A stretch of 64,000 nucleotides of DNA. Origin: Rhizophagus irregularis (lineage: Eukaryota; Glomeromycota; Glomeromycetes; Glomerales; Glomeraceae). The notes beneath the pieces are model-generated. The model was given only the letters and a program-made list of their open reading frames with translations. It had not been told where the DNA came from and made no database searches. Both the position numbers and the translations under genes were made by a program. The stretch spans positions 3,286,001 through 3,350,000 of the forward strand of contig NC_089445.1 of assembly GCF_026210795.1 (NCBI RefSeq), written 5' to 3'. This document shows, in pieces, positions 1-12,404 of the stretch (positions within the stretch are counted from its first letter, which is position 1; every line of letters starts with the position of its first letter).

Positions 1-1840
1 CAAAACATTGAATTAGTATTAAATGGTAACAAGAAGAGAAGATGATACGCTTCAGGGCATTCTTCAAATTTTTTATAAGAAACTTCAAATTACTGAAAAA
101 ATACTTCTTTACGCATATTTAATTGACATGACTCTATACACATTTTTATTTACTATTTATTTATTAGTATCTGGAAAATTTGTTACTAATATTGCATCTC
201 TTGCACTGATACTCTTTCCTATTATTTCTGGAATAACAATGGTAGGTTTTATTTATTTATAAATTTGCTTATCATAAATATCAATTTTTTTGACATTCTA
301 CTTCATTTATAGTTTTACAGCAAAACAATCTTACATGGAATTTCATTCCTTGTAGTACATTCCTTTCCTCTTATCGTAGGCGTGTTCCTTTTTTACACGC
401 AAAGAAACACTTGTTCGGATTTACCATCAGAATTTTGCTTCTTTCCGACAAATGTAACATTTTATACATCAGGCGTACTCTTACTTATATTTTTAATTAT
501 ATCCACGATATTTTATTGCACAATGATATATCATCTTTGGTCAAAAAAGTAATTTACGACAATACTTCATATTTATATTTTAAATATGTAATAAGTAGTA
601 AAAAACTTACAAAAATTTGTATAATTAATTAGGATATGGCCTATAAGACATAAATATCCATACATAAATGATAAAGATATAATAAGTAAGTGAATAACAA
701 TTGGTTCTCATAATAATAAATGCAGCGCTAATTTTTTTAAAGAATAAAATAACAATTGTTTCTTTTATCCACAAAATTCTAATATTTTTTTTTATTTATT
801 ATTTAGGCATGGATGCTATATACCAAATACAATTCCCAATTTTCCATGCGAAAATCATGATTATAGGATTGTATACAATTTTATATATATATACGGTTTG
901 GATTATAAGCATATTAGAGAAAAACCTACGTGGAATGAGAATTATTAATTTTTTTGTCCCATTAAATATCGTAATTATATATTATGCATATTTGATGTTG
1001 AAAGGTGTAAGTATCAAAAATATATTATTAACTATAAAATTTATCATAAACTTTCTTAATAACATTTTTTTTTTACTATTAGGTAAGAGATGAGAAAAAA
1101 TGGATGATGTACATCGTATATTTTGGGAACATTTTTCAAGCCATCTTTTTATATTATGCAACAAAAGATATTTGTTATAGTTCTCATAAACCATTTTCTT
1201 TTACATATTGTTTTAAATATGGCGCTTTTTTCGATGTGTTTTGTAGTTTAACAGTAATATCCTGGATAATATTGATTTTATCCACATGGAATTCGATTAG
1301 ATGTCAAAGAAATTTCGGGTTGCATCTTGGACAATTTCGTAAGTAAATTTAATCTATTGAAAATCGATAGAATAGCTATTTATTTTACTAATATATCATA
1401 TATTATTTTAAATTTATTTTTTAATATTAACAGTAAAGTATGAACCGATCCCTGATGTATTTAAATCAGGTACAAAATTAGAAAGTATAGAACATATTTT
1501 GTAATAACAATTCTATAAATAATGGTAAAGAAAACTGGTTATAAATTGTAAAAAAACCTTAACGTTTAAATAGTAAATTAATTTATAAACATGAACATAA
1601 TACAAGTCACATTAGAAACCTTTTTTTTAATTTTATAAATGATAGTACCATGCATTTATTTTACAAGCAAATTAAAGAACATATAATAATTACACCCAAC
1701 ACTAGAACACAAAAAATTCCTTGTATAATTATCCACCCCTTTCATAAACCTATTATTTCCTTCAATAGATTGGAATAATTATTATAAATTGTTTATTTTA
1801 TCAAATTTAATACGAAGAACATAAATCGTTTTCTTCCAAT
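1..1840. repeat. Segmental duplication, copy 1
   Basis: This stretch is repeated in direct orientation at 48150-49990. Similarity covers the whole membrane-protein gene, all its introns and about 340 bases of 3' flank. It fades just after the shared sequence ending in cataaatc at about 1830. The left edge lies at or outside the window start. Introns and flanks carry small indels, while the coding exons do not differ in length. Confidence 0.9.
23..1504 (+). CDS. Multi-pass membrane protein, copy 1 (function unknown)
   Basis: I do not recognise the family. Joining exons 23-241, 313-548, 633-685, 807-1006, 1083-1338 and 1434-1504 gives a 344-residue protein. All five introns have GT...AG ends, keep frame, and the stop is TAA at 1502-1504. 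Hydrophobic segments lie near residues 27-50, 57-73, 79-101, 123-148, 186-206, 215-235, 243-263 and 285-305, so seven or eight passes. The loop between the third and fourth has two cysteines (107, 115) and an NVT sequon near 120, which would put it outside the cell or in the lumen. The N-terminus is basic and a tail of about 40 residues follows the last segment. There is no cleavable signal peptide. The start is the first Met and is shared with the copy at 48173. With eight passes both ends would be cytoplasmic, unlike a classical GPCR; with seven a receptor is possible. The gene structure is secure, the function is not. Confidence 0.85.
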
Positions 1841-2035
1841 ATTCACTGGTCGAATTTACACTAGAGAAATTTTATATACACGTCACATTTCATATTGATT
1901 TACCAGAAATTTCAATTAAATCCAATTAAAATGTACATTGCAGAAATTTGTACTAGTAACTTGTCCAATTTCCATGAAATGTATAGTAATTTATAAGTTT
2001 CTATTATATAAATGTATTTTAAATTGCGATATTAA

Positions 2036-2629
2036 AGTAGGGACTGGAATCGATTCAATCGAAAATCGAATCTCAAGAATCGATTAAAGATTTGATTAAT
2101 CGTATCAAAGCCTCAATTCGGGGATTTGATTTTTGATTTCGATTAATCGAATTAATATAATATTGCAATGTGATTTTCTACTATTTGCAATATCATCCGA
2201 ACCTGGTTCAGCGTCATGAAATTCTGTATTATAAAGTTGAATTTAAATGATCGACAATTAAAATTAAATGCCAACAGTATGACAATATTATAAATTATTA
2301 TTATAATAAATTGTAATATTCCAATTCTATTCTAATTAAATAATATATTGTTTTAAATAAAAATGGTGAATTTTTATTGGTCGCATTAATTCATAATTCT
2401 GGCCGGCATTATAGTTTTGGCCAGAATGTTCAAGTGCAGAATCTTTAATTTTATCAACGTATTTAGTAATTTGATGGGATTTTTTTTATCAAAGTACAGT
2501 TATAGAAATGGCAAGATTATTTTCACTACACCATATTGTCAAAATAATTGATTTATTGAGATTTGATTATTAGATTCGATTAGATTTTCAATTAATTCAA
2601 TTTTGGTTGAATCGATTCCAATCCCTACT
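2036..2629. mobile_element. MITE with 'agtaggga.tggaatcg' inverted ends
   Basis: The ends agtagggactggaatcgatt (2036 on) and, as reverse complement from 2629, agtagggattggaatcgatt match over about 25 bases and are bounded by TTAA on both sides (2032-2035, 2630-2633). The interior is non-coding, AT-rich and holds a ggccaga-type motif in both orientations. The end sequence resembles the hAT-type MITEs at 17359 and 55465, so TTAA may be part of the end rather than a target duplication. Confidence 0.65.
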
Positions 2630-2798
2630 TTAAACTAATAACACATTAAAACGAAATTTTTTATGTTATAAAGAAATATTAATGAAATTTTACCATATGT
2701 GCAAATATATAGCTAAAATATTAATAATAAATACAATAAATGTACTAGAGATTTTATATAAATTCTATATATATTATAATGAAGTACAGTACAGTATA

Positions 2799-3206
2799 CA
2801 GTCCCCTCTCGATATAATGAACCCTATGTCCCAGCTGATCAGGACTTCATTATAAGCAAATTTGTTAATGCTATAAAGAATTATTCAGTATAGTATAACA
2901 AATTTTTTGGTATGAATAGTATGTGGATTATGTGATTCACCGATCTGATCAATTTTTTTATAAAAAAATTTTTTTTATTTTAATATAGTACTAACCAATT
3001 GTTTTTTTTATTTTGTAGGAATGGACCTTTTGGTCATGGCTCCTAGGCGATTTCAAGGGTGTTTTATTAATATTTAGTATAAAAACAATATGGGTAAAAC
3101 ATGTGGTAAATGTGTAGAGCAGATTTACTTTAAGGAAATTTAATAAATAAAAATCGTCATTTTACCAAAAAAAATTCATTATAAAAAGGTTTATTTTGTA
3201 GGGAAA
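2799..3206. mobile_element. Possible pogo/Tigger-like MITE
   Basis: The left end cagtcccctctcgatataat after a TA dinucleotide (2797-2798) looks like pogo-type ends. A weak reverse match (ttcattataaaaagg ... tagggaaat) occurs near 3170-3206. The right end is poorly matched, so extent and class are tentative. No ORF. Confidence 0.3.
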
Positions 3207-3309
3207 TATATATCTAGCACAGGGGCGACACAATTAAATCTAGCATGATATATTAAATATGATCTGATTGGTTACAAACATGTGATTCACTACCAAATTT
3301 TTTTTTTAT

Positions 3310-3580
3310 GCAAAGCGAAATTTAAGGTGCATCGCATTTCCTAATATAAAAATGAAAAAAAATGTCATAATTAAACCCCTTTAAAAGTGAGATTTAAGAT
3401 ACATCGCATTTCCTAATGTAAAAATGAAAAAAGACATCATCATTTATAACAATTAACCCCCTTTAAAAAGCGAGATTTAAGATGCATCGCATTTCCTAAT
3501 GTAAATGAAAATGTCATAATTTATAACAATCAAAACCCCCTTTAAAAGTAAGATTTAAGATGCATCGCATTTCCTAAAAT
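3310..3580. repeat. Tandem repeat, about 80-bp unit, four copies
   Basis: The core gagatttaagatgcatcgca is repeated with small changes at about 3315, 3388, 3473 and 3549. The copies are separated by sequence resembling tttcctaatgtaaaaatg, tgtcataattt and ccccctttaaaa. Unit lengths differ by short indels. Non-coding. Confidence 0.85.
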
Positions 3581-3729
3581 ATATTATAAACAAACACCTT
3601 ACACATTTCGTTTAATGCAAAATAAACAAATACTTTTTCTCACAAGTCTGTTTATGACTTGTTAACTATCAGTTATCTTTCAGCTTTGCTGTGTTGTAAT
3701 AACCGAAAATATAATAAAATAGAATAAGG

Positions 3730-3787
3730 ATAAATAATTAGCCGATGGATAAATAATTAACCGATGGGTAAATAATTAGCCGATAAA
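3730..3787. repeat. Tandem repeat ggataaataattagccgat, three copies
   Basis: A 19-base unit occurs three times with single changes. The same word, gataaataattagccga, is found inside both gypsy LTRs (near 23975 and 33702), so this may be a remnant of a related LTR. Confidence 0.7.
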
Positions 3788-4369
3788 ATTATATTTATAG
3801 TTTAGTTTAGTGTAACAAGATAGTCATATGATAATAGATCTTTTATTTTCTTAAATTTTCTTAAATTTTTATTAGAAAAAAGATAGTCGTATTAGAAATA
3901 ATTTTCTTAAAATGTACAAATATCTGCAGATTTCGTTAGAAATTCCACAGTTCGATTTTAAATAAATAAAAAATTTTATTTCACCCTTAATAATAAACTA
4001 ACATATTCTTTTTGCCTTTTTCTTATGATGAAAAAGTGCCTCATTAATTATTTTAATTAATGATTTATTAAAATATTAAATTTGGGGAAATTATCGCAAA
4101 ATTAATATTTGGGTAAGAAATAATGTTTTGAAATTTTTGTAACTAATTTTTATTTTGGACCAAGCATAGATATTATTCGAACTCAACACGTCGGTAGCAA
4201 CATACGATAATTTATTATCCTATGGGTGGCATGTCACAGCGTCCTTATCTTCATTATCTCTTGGTTAGTTTAGTATATACTTCATTTTGTTTTGCTTTTC
4301 CTGATAAATTTAACAAACTCATCATCCACGAATTTTCTATCTTTAATTTGATAGATATTATAAGCTCTA

Positions 4370-4882
4370 ATGAACGTATATCCAGTTGAAATTAGTCCTG
4401 TTAATGTTAATAATATTATAAATGGTATACAAGATATGGAAGATATAGAATATTTTAATATAGATAAAGAAAATAATGATGATTTAATAAGTACATATCT
4501 CTGTTAAAACGCTATATGATATTAACATATATAAAACTAATGACTAACATATTTACAAGCAGTTGCATCTGAAGATATTTCTGAAGATATTTCTGAAGAT
4601 ATCAAGTTCGATACATGAGAAGAAGTTGATAACTATTTTGATGAGTATGATATAAGAAATGGATTCGCAATTGTTAAATATAGAATGGAACGAAATAGTA
4701 AAGGTCGGGTTTACAAAAGAACTTTGATCTGCAAATTTAGAGGAAAATACAAATCTAAAAAAAAAGTAGAAGCAATATTAAAAGGAATACAACGAAATAC
4801 CAAGACAAAGAAATTAAGTTGCCTGTGGCATATAAACTTAACTTTTTCTGAAAGTGCAACACAAATAAGTATTACCCTATAA
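4370..4882 (+). pseudogene. FAR1-type DNA-binding domain fragment (MULE transposase N-terminus)
   Basis: Exon 1 (4370-4490) and exon 2 (from 4560), joined across a GT-AG intron, read an acidic N-terminus with three SEDI repeats. A segment around FDT-stop-EEVDNYF follows, then a basic stretch ending in KLSCLWHINL. Spacing of the aromatic, Cys and Trp-His residues fits the WRKY/GCM1-like FAR1 domain at the N-terminus of Mutator-like transposases. A TGA stands where relatives have Trp (T-W-E-E). The catalytic DDE region is absent: the reading frame runs into an AT-rich repeat after 4880. Identification of the family is moderate; that it is a broken fragment is clear. Confidence 0.6.
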
Positions 4883-4889
4883 AAAATAT

Positions 4890-5275
4890 ATATACAGTTA
4901 GTATACTGTATTTTCGTATTTTGCGAACAGTATATTTATAGTATTATTACCATATAATTACAGTATTTTCACATACTGTATATATTCGGTATTCTGCACA
5001 CCGTATCATATATATGGTTTGCATACAGTATATTTTTCCAGTTTCACCCGTATGTTTTATACTTGTAAACAGTAGAAAAACCGTATGTTTTATACTAATA
5101 AACAGTATATTGTTTTATATTTTATATTGCGAACAGTATACTTTTCCAGGATAAACCATATATTTTATACTAATAAACAGTACTTTTTTCCAGTTTAAAC
5201 TGCATATTTTGTACTGATAAATAGTATATATTATTCAATTAAATCGTATATTTTATATTTGCAAACAGAATTTAA
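4890..5275. repeat. AT-rich array of acagtata words
   Basis: About eight imperfect units of 40-50 bases built on aaacagtatattttccag and ccgtatattttatact. They stop the FAR1 fragment and may be part of the element that truncated it. Non-coding. Confidence 0.6.
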
Positions 5276-6160
5276 AATGCATTTATAATCAATAAAATTT
5301 TTATTAAATAATATTAAATATACAAATATTTTTTATAAATAATATAAATAAAAAACTAGTATAAAATAATATACTATTTGTAAAAAAAATAATATTAGCA
5401 AAATATAAACAAAAAAAAAGAAATTTAATTAGTAATATTATCATTATTTTAAATATAAAAAAGGAATAATAAAAGGTTAGTAAAAAAAAGAAATTTAATT
5501 AGTAATATTATCATTATTTTAAATATAAAAAAGAAATAATAAAAAGTTAGTAATATTATTAATATATTAGTTAGATATAAAAAAGTAATAAAACGATAGT
5601 AGTAATAATATTAGTAATATATTAAAAAAATTAAATAAAATACATAAAAGTAAAAAAAAAATATAATTAATATATGTTAATATATAATATTAATATAAAA
5701 ATAAAAACATAAAACGGTGTACATATAGTTGTTTAATTAATATTGTTAAAATTCACCATTACAATTCCTGAGAGATATTAGTGAAAGTAATTGTTAATTG
5801 ATATATGTGCATATCACTTTTTGTATAATTAGTAGTTTGGTACAAATATATATTATATATTATTAAAATAAGTTTTTTATTTAATTTTTATTATTAAATG
5901 TTAAAATAATTTTGGTATTCATTTTTATTGTTTTTTTTTTCTAAAAAAAAGAAGAGAAAAGAATATTTTTGCAAAAAATAAACAATAACATGTTATTAAT
6001 GCATGTGATCAGCGATCAGCTGAATTTTAATTGGTTAAATATAGAAATGCGAAAATTAAAAAGCAGAAGTATTTTTTTTAAAATTTAAATCATACAGATT
6101 GTTTTTAAAGTTTAATTAGTAATTTAAAAGTTCTTTTTTTTTAATAAGAAAATTTGTAAA
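5276..6160. other. AT-rich intergenic, short tandem duplication
   Basis: No gene is visible. A stretch of about 70 bases beginning aaagaaatttaattagtaat is duplicated in tandem (5413-5480 and 5487-5555). The rest is low-complexity A/T sequence. Confidence 0.6.
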
Positions 6161-6164
6161 AATT

Positions 6165-6405
6165 TTTCTTAATACTGCTTAATTTTTAAATTAAAGCCTT
6201 AATACTAAATTAGCTAAATTAGAATTAAGAAAAATTTGTAAGAATTTTCTTTGATACTGCTTAATTTTTAAATTAAAGCCTTAATATTAAATTAGTTAAA
6301 TTAGAATTAAGCAGTATTAAGAAAAATTCACAAGAATTTTCCTTGATACTGCTTAATTTTTAAATTAAAGCCTTAATACTACTAAATTAGTTAAATTAGA
6401 ATTAA
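6165..6405. repeat. Tandem repeat, about 85-bp unit, three copies
   Basis: Three units each contain actgcttaatttttaaatta, then aagccttaatact and aaattagaattaag. The unit ends are partly inverted copies of one another (ttaatactgctt / aagcagtattaa), so the array can fold. Confidence 0.8.
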
Positions 6406-6726
6406 CATATAGGCTGATTTATGGAATTAAGTTTTTATATTCAAAAAACTAACTTTATTAAGAAAATGCAAATACAAGTTACATGAAAATGATAGATTCA
6501 CACCGCTGATATAAATAAAATTGATTTGATTATATTATTTTTTGATTTTTTTTAATAATATCATTAAAATTAAAAAATTTAAATATAATTGTCATGACAA
6601 AATATTGAATAACTTAACGTGTATGTGTGCTAGACGAATGAATTTATATTCATTAGAAAGAGGTAATCAAGAGCTATCCATAAACCAAATATCACATGAA
6701 TTGGATCACAAGCACGGGTAAAAAGC

Positions 6727-6756
6727 TGACCAATCAGGTACCATCCCGATTGGTCA
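6727..6756. repeat. Left terminal hairpin of the CACTA-like element
   Basis: The arms tgaccaatc and gattggtca flank a 12-base loop, aggtaccatccc. The loop and arms resemble the hairpin at the opposite end (15628-15690, loop aggtgaccc), which supports both as paired termini. Confidence 0.6.
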
Positions 6757-8027
6757 CTTTTTTTTAAATAGTCACCTGATTTGTTCAATAGTTAGAAATT
6801 GGTATAAACTTTCGATCGGGTACCAATCAGGTTATTACCTAATTGATAACTATTGTTTAGTTTAAATTTACCGATTGATTTCTATTGTACTGTTTAAATT
6901 TAAAATTACCAATTTTATAATTTATAAATTTATAAACAATGTTTTAATTATATTGAAACTAAATTTATTAATCAGTATTACTAGAAATATGAATTTACTG
7001 ATTTAAAACTAATCATAACATTATTACAAATGAAATTGTCTATTGATAGGTATGACTGCCATGTAAGTAATCAGTTTTCGGTTGCCTATTGTAAATTTAC
7101 AAGGTAAAAATCGGCTATATATATTATGAATCGGTATAATACAATCTCTTGATAATTCGTGAAAATAATCTTTCCACAATTCAATATTACAGCTTTTATC
7201 ATCCTGATTGTCGATTCTGCAATGAAATCTTGTTTTTTCCCTCAGTACTCACATATACCATTTTATAAAAGCAAGTCGATGTGTCTTTGCATTGGTTGGA
7301 AGCGGAACTGTGTGCTCAAAATAAAACTGCACTTGTCCGGAAAAAATATCGACAGATTTATCATCTTGTATAAACTTGCTTGTGACATATGAACTTCTTT
7401 GATATCGAGGTGAGCATAGCGGACATCCCTATTTTATCACAATACTGACTGATCATTTGTCGATCATTTGCCGATCATTTTTCAATTATCACATAATATA
7501 AATACCATTGCTAAAAAAATATACATAATAATTAATATGTTCAAATTTCACAAATAACTTAAATTTAGTTTTAATTTATTGTGTATTAAATTTCATTAGA
7601 TTTTATTAGTATTTGGCATATATTTATTCATTTTACGAAATTATTCACTAATTATGTTACTAATAAAAAACCTGCATTATGAATCAGATCACTGCATTAT
7701 TTTTTTTATAGATTCTACATAATATAAAGAATATTTGTGCAAATTCTTAAGTTTCGCACTCACATATTCATCTTCGCACTTCAATTTTTGTCTGATGATC
7801 GGCAATAATTAGTGAATTACCATATACAAATAATATTTTTATAATATTATTAAAAATTGTCTAATAATTACATAATTAAAGTCATATGATAATTTAGTGT
7901 TTTTACTTAGATTTCCATTATTTTTTTGCCACAAAATTTGAAAAATATTTGTGATTTTGCAATAAGTTTTTAAAATCCGGAATTAGTGATCAGCAAATGA
8001 TCGGCAAGGTGATATGAGCATGTCCGC

Positions 8028-9161
8028 AGGACCCCGAAGAATACATATAATACTGGGATCCAATTTTGTATAAACTTACTATGTAATTTCTTAATAAGTC
8101 ATATGTTTGAAATTGTATAACCAAATAGCAGTTATGCAAAAAGTCAGATTTTTATTTGTATAACAATAATGATTTTTACAATAAGTAAGATTTTCATTTT
8201 GTATAACGGATATTAGAATTTTTTTTTATATACGTTTAAAATTTTTTAGTTTTTTTTTATTTTTTGTTTAAGAAATTTTTAAGATATTTTTTAAAAAAGA
8301 GTTTTTTTATTTGTTTTAAAAAACACTTGACATATTTTTTAATAGAAATTGTTTTTTGTTTAAGAAGTTTTTAAATGTTCGTTTTAAGACATTTTTTTAA
8401 TAAAAATGAAGAAATTTTTTTAAAATTCATTTACAAAATTAAAAAAAATACATTTTATTACATATCTCGGCATCTAGTGATCATAGAGAAATGAAACACA
8501 GCTTATTAGATTCGCCTCAATACAACGAGTCGAATGGTGGTAGTTTCATATTTCTAGGCGCGATAGATGCCGAGTTATGTGATAAAATGTAAAAATGCAC
8601 AGTAGACGAAAATACAAAGTGCCGATGTGTGGTATAGCTCAACATCTATCCACCTAGAAACACGAAACTACTACCATTCGATTCGTCTTGTCAAGACGAA
8701 TCCAACGAGTTGTGTTTCATCTTTTTACGATCACTGGGTGGTGAGATATATAACAAAATGTATTTTCTTTTATTTTGTAATATACATCCAAATTTTTGCA
8801 TAAAACTTACTATATTATACATATTGGGCATCAATATCTATAAGGTATTTAAAATTTTAACATGCAATTTTGTTTAAAAATTTTATTTAAGTTATTTTTT
8901 AATAATTTTTTTTAAAAAAAATTTTTAAGTATTTGTTAGAATTTTTAATAATATTTATTAAAATTTTCAATAAAATTTATTTGAAATTTTTCTTTAAAAA
9001 TTTTTTTTTTATATAAACTCAGATTTATAATTGTATAATTTATAATAAAATTTGAACTTATGTGATGATTTTGTATAAAGCTTCTAATAAAATTAGGTGT
9101 ATAAAGTTATATTAAAATTTTGGATCTGGATCTGAGTTGTATATGTATTCTTCGGGGTCCT
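8028..9161. mobile_element. Second-level MITE with 8-bp target duplication
   Basis: An 8-base repeat atgtccgc (8020-8027 and 9162-9169) flanks inverted ends aggaccccgaagaatacata. The 8-bp duplication fits hAT-like (or P-like) elements. The interior is AT-rich and non-coding, with an inverted repeat of its own at about 8450-8765. Confidence 0.85.
8450..8765. repeat. Inner foldback repeat
   Basis: The arms start cattttattacatatctcgg and, in reverse from 8762, cattttgttatatatctcac. They share gtgatc, gaaacaca and gattcg blocks, and there is a further facing pair, tagtttcatatttctagg / cctagaaacacgaaacta. Probably a third nested foldback or the core of the 8028-9161 element. Confidence 0.6.
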
Positions 9162-9756
9162 ATGTCCGCTATGCTATCGAGGTGCAAATGCAGATCCAAA
9201 GATTTCAGTAGCAATCCGAATACGACCGAATTGAGACACATTGGGCGATACAACGATTGGTTGATTTTCAGAATTGCTTGATGTCAAATTATTTGAAACA
9301 AATTCGGCAATTGATACAAAATCCCTATTGTATGTATCATTGTAATATTTTATCAGAAGTTCATATATAGTATCTGGTAACGATACTTGCTTTTTTGGGG
9401 TAATCATTTCTCTGGGAAATTCTTCACAACCGGTAATTGTAACGTCAATATTTTGATGAAAGGTTCGCATAAATCGGTAAAGTTCAGCAAAATCGAACCC
9501 ATCGTAAGCCGCTAAACTTCTAGTAGTTGGCCTATTTTGTACCAGAGATAATGCTTCCATCAATTTTGGATTATCCGATTGGGCGGATATTAGGCAATTT
9601 AGCCGTGAATTTTGCGTGATGATTCGCATCAATTCTAGTTCAATAGCTCGCTTACTATTTGGAAAAGAACCTACAGCAAGATGATAAATAAATTAATTCA
9701 TTTATACCATTTATTAAATTTAACTTATACCGATAACTTATACCGATTTATATATA

Positions 9757-9925
9757 CATGCCACCCAAATTATTTTGGACTGCCGTAATTATAAGTAAAA
9801 TCCCAAATTCAATTATGGCATCCCAAATTATTTTGGCACTTTATATAGTAAATTATATATAAACTGAATGAATTATGACATCCCAAATTATAATTATGGC
9901 ATCCCAAAATAATTTGGGCAGCATG
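9757..9925. mobile_element. 169-bp MITE, copy 1 (in the transposase intron)
   Basis: The ends catgccacccaaattatttt and, in reverse, catgctgcccaaattatttt are flanked by TA. Internal words ttgggatgccataatt repeat. It is nearly identical to 14864-15033. It lies wholly within intron 9671-9948. Confidence 0.85.
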
Positions 9926-12404
9926 TATAGATTTATATATATATTTACCTAATAATCCGTTCATTCTTTCAAACGAGTAACACCAGAAAGAATATAATGG
10001 GCCATAATCATGGCAACAATCGACAATATGGAGTGATAAATGGATGTTTGGAGTTATCATTTCTTTTCCGTAATACGTTTCAATTAAACGAGCTACTTAA
10101 AGCAATCGGCTATGAGCTTCGCGCAATGCATTGGTGGCGATAATTCGATAGACAAGAAAGAGCAAGCTCTTACAAAATTTGCTAATATTTCACGATCGGA
10201 AGTATCTAGGAGATCCCACATCAATGAAGTCACGTAAATTAAAATAAACGATTTCTATTGATTGACCGTAAATCCAGAAAACCCTTCCCCGGTTGCTATT
10301 TTATACGGAATCCTTCTGATATCTGCTGGTACTTTAAGAGCTTTTGCTCTTCTTTCCATTAATTCAAGGTCCTTTTTAGTGATTTTTCCGCTATCTATCC
10401 ATAATTTCTTTACGATCCAATGAGCAATCCCCAGGAATAAACAGTGCATTGGATCGACAATAAGATGTCTTATCGGGTTGAAATAAGGCAATCTTAGCAT
10501 TTCCGACCACCGCACGTGAGTGTCAGAAACATGTTTTTTTCTTTCTTCCTGAGTTCTGCACTGTCTCCAAAGTTCAGCATTTTGTCGATGCTCGTTTGGA
10601 TCTCTGGAAATGTACCAATCATCCATATCGTCAAACCCACCAAAATTAAACCTTCTTCCGCTGCTATTGGCTGTTTTGTAGCATCGATGACAACTGACCA
10701 GTGCCGAAATATGTCCACATAATTTTCTAGCAGCCGGTATGTCATTGCTGCAGCAAATTACGGCCATCCAAATTCTTTTACCAGATGGTAGATCGACACC
10801 ATCCCAGAATTCTAACAATTCGTCGACAATTGGACTAAGAAAATGATTAATCTTGTGTAATTTTACTTCTTCCGGTCCTGGGAGAAGTCCAAGATATAGC
10901 ATGTTTTCTTGTTTAAATCTAATATCACGGGGAAGATTACATATGACCCCATAGATAACACCAGAACTGTAAGCTGACGAATTAAATGGCTGGAACAAGT
11001 CTAAATTAATCATGATCCCAAGATTAAAATCGGCCGTCTTATTTGTAAAAAATCGAGTATTTGGGTTGTTTAAGGAAGATGGAAAGCTTTTTCATACATC
11101 TCTATCGTAAATATCGGTGTATAAACCTGGTTCATTTCTCCGATTTGTCCATTTCTGAAGTGATTCTTCAAAGCCTGGGCGTTGATACATCACAGTCAAT
11201 TGCTTTTTCAAAGATGGTATCGGATATAACATTCTGGGTCTTCAGACAAATCCATTAACTACTGGGACTTTATTAGTTAATTCTGTTCCACATATCTGCC
11301 TTTTATTACGCATAGGATGGTTAGGAAATTCCACATAAGTGCATTGGAATCCGGTATTTGTCTCATTTTGTGGATTTCCTGGCAAAATTTCTGATATTTT
11401 ATACAGAATGTTGCATTCAGAACATACCACACATGTCCTATTTCGTTTATTAATTCCTAAAAGTTTTTTTGCCATATAAAAACTTGTAGAGAAATTTTCA
11501 AAACGTGTTCGATCGGTATTCAATAATACCATCCTGAAAAACTTAATAAGTGACTCAATAGCAACATCCGGAACACGAAATCTCGCTTGGTATTTGAATA
11601 TCCACAGAAGTATCCACGAATCATTAAAATTAATGTTCATGTCAAAATATTCATGGTCTAACTCAAGATCATTAAAATCGGGAGCGGTAAATTCTTCAAT
11701 CGGAACATCATCCTCATCTGTAGTAGAAGCTCCATCATCATCGCTCGGTACTTTATCTTCAAGTTGAACTGGTTCCAGTTTATTAGGTTGTTCAAGATTT
11801 ACATCACGAAACTTATTGTGGCATTTTTGTCTTTTCGGTCCATCAATCGGCTTATTATCAGTTTCATTATCGTTTTCATCATTATCATTTCATTCCGATT
11901 CATCATCATCGTTTCGTTCTGATTCTTCATCATCGTTTCGTTCTGATTCTTCATCATCATTTCGTTCTGATTCACCATCATCGTTTCATTCCGATTCTTC
12001 ATCATCGCTTCATTCCGATTCATCATCATCGTTTCGTTCCAATTCTTCATCATCATCGGTATCTGATAAATTCTCAACGACTCTAGTTCTTCTTTTTTTT
12101 CTTTCTTTAGAACTGTTGCTAGAATTGCTTTTTTTCTTTCTTTAGAAATGTTATGTTTTTTGCTGGTTCCTCTTGATCGAGAAGCTTGAGATCCGGTAGC
12201 GATGGCTTGGAGTTGTTCTATTTCTTTGCGATGTCTCTCAAATGTTCTGGGATCCACCAATTTACTACCTCCGCAATGCAATAAACATTTACATTCAACC
12301 AAATTTCTAGTTTTAGGACCACTTTTAGTAACTTTGAAACGATCTCTATTAACACGATATTTTCTTGGTCTTGGCATATTTGGTTTGATATAAATATTTA
12401 CCAA

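Larger units (their letters stand above)
7413..9175. mobile_element. Mutator-type MITE inserted in the transposase exon
   Basis: A perfect 9-base direct repeat atcgaggtg flanks it (7404-7412 and 9176-9184), and the ends agcatagcggacat are perfect inverted copies continuing as gatcattt-rich arms. A 9-bp target duplication suits the Mutator superfamily. Removing the insert restores an open transposase frame (…APR then YQRSSYV…), which confirms the boundaries. It contains the second insertion at 8028-9161. No transposase inside. Confidence 0.85.
7024..12377 (-). pseudogene. TNP2-type (CACTA) transposase, broken
   Basis: Reading from 12377 (Met before PRPRKYR) the parts are: a Cys-rich head (CKCLLHCGG...TFERHRKE); an acidic E-S-E-R-N-D-D repeat region (11880-12060); a zinc-type segment (CVVCSEC, near 11420); and the TNP2 core (LPRDIRFKQENM, IPAARKLCGH, CHRCYK, VDPMHCLFLG). 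A C-terminal part at 10060-9949 and 9670-9176 follows, and the last stretch lies at 7403-7024 (SSYVTSKFI, QFYFEH, CNIELWKDYF, INRQFHL-stop). A GT-AG intron is at 9671-9948, and a 36-base candidate intron or indel at 7217-7252. Breaks: a frameshift in an A-run near 12090-12130, TGA for Arg in three acidic repeats, stops near 11242, 11070 and 10252, a frameshift near 10080, and the 1.76-kb insertion 7413-9175 inside the coding sequence. Family call is firm; it cannot make a full protein. Confidence 0.8.

Noticed and set aside
23-1504. Call as STE3-type pheromone receptor
   Set aside because: Length is suitable, but hydropathy by eye gives eight segments and I see no family motif; kept as unknown membrane protein.
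11816-12145. Ser-rich open frame on the plus strand (SSSSFRSDSSSS...)
   Set aside because: It is the antisense reading of the acidic repeats of the transposase, which lies on the minus strand.
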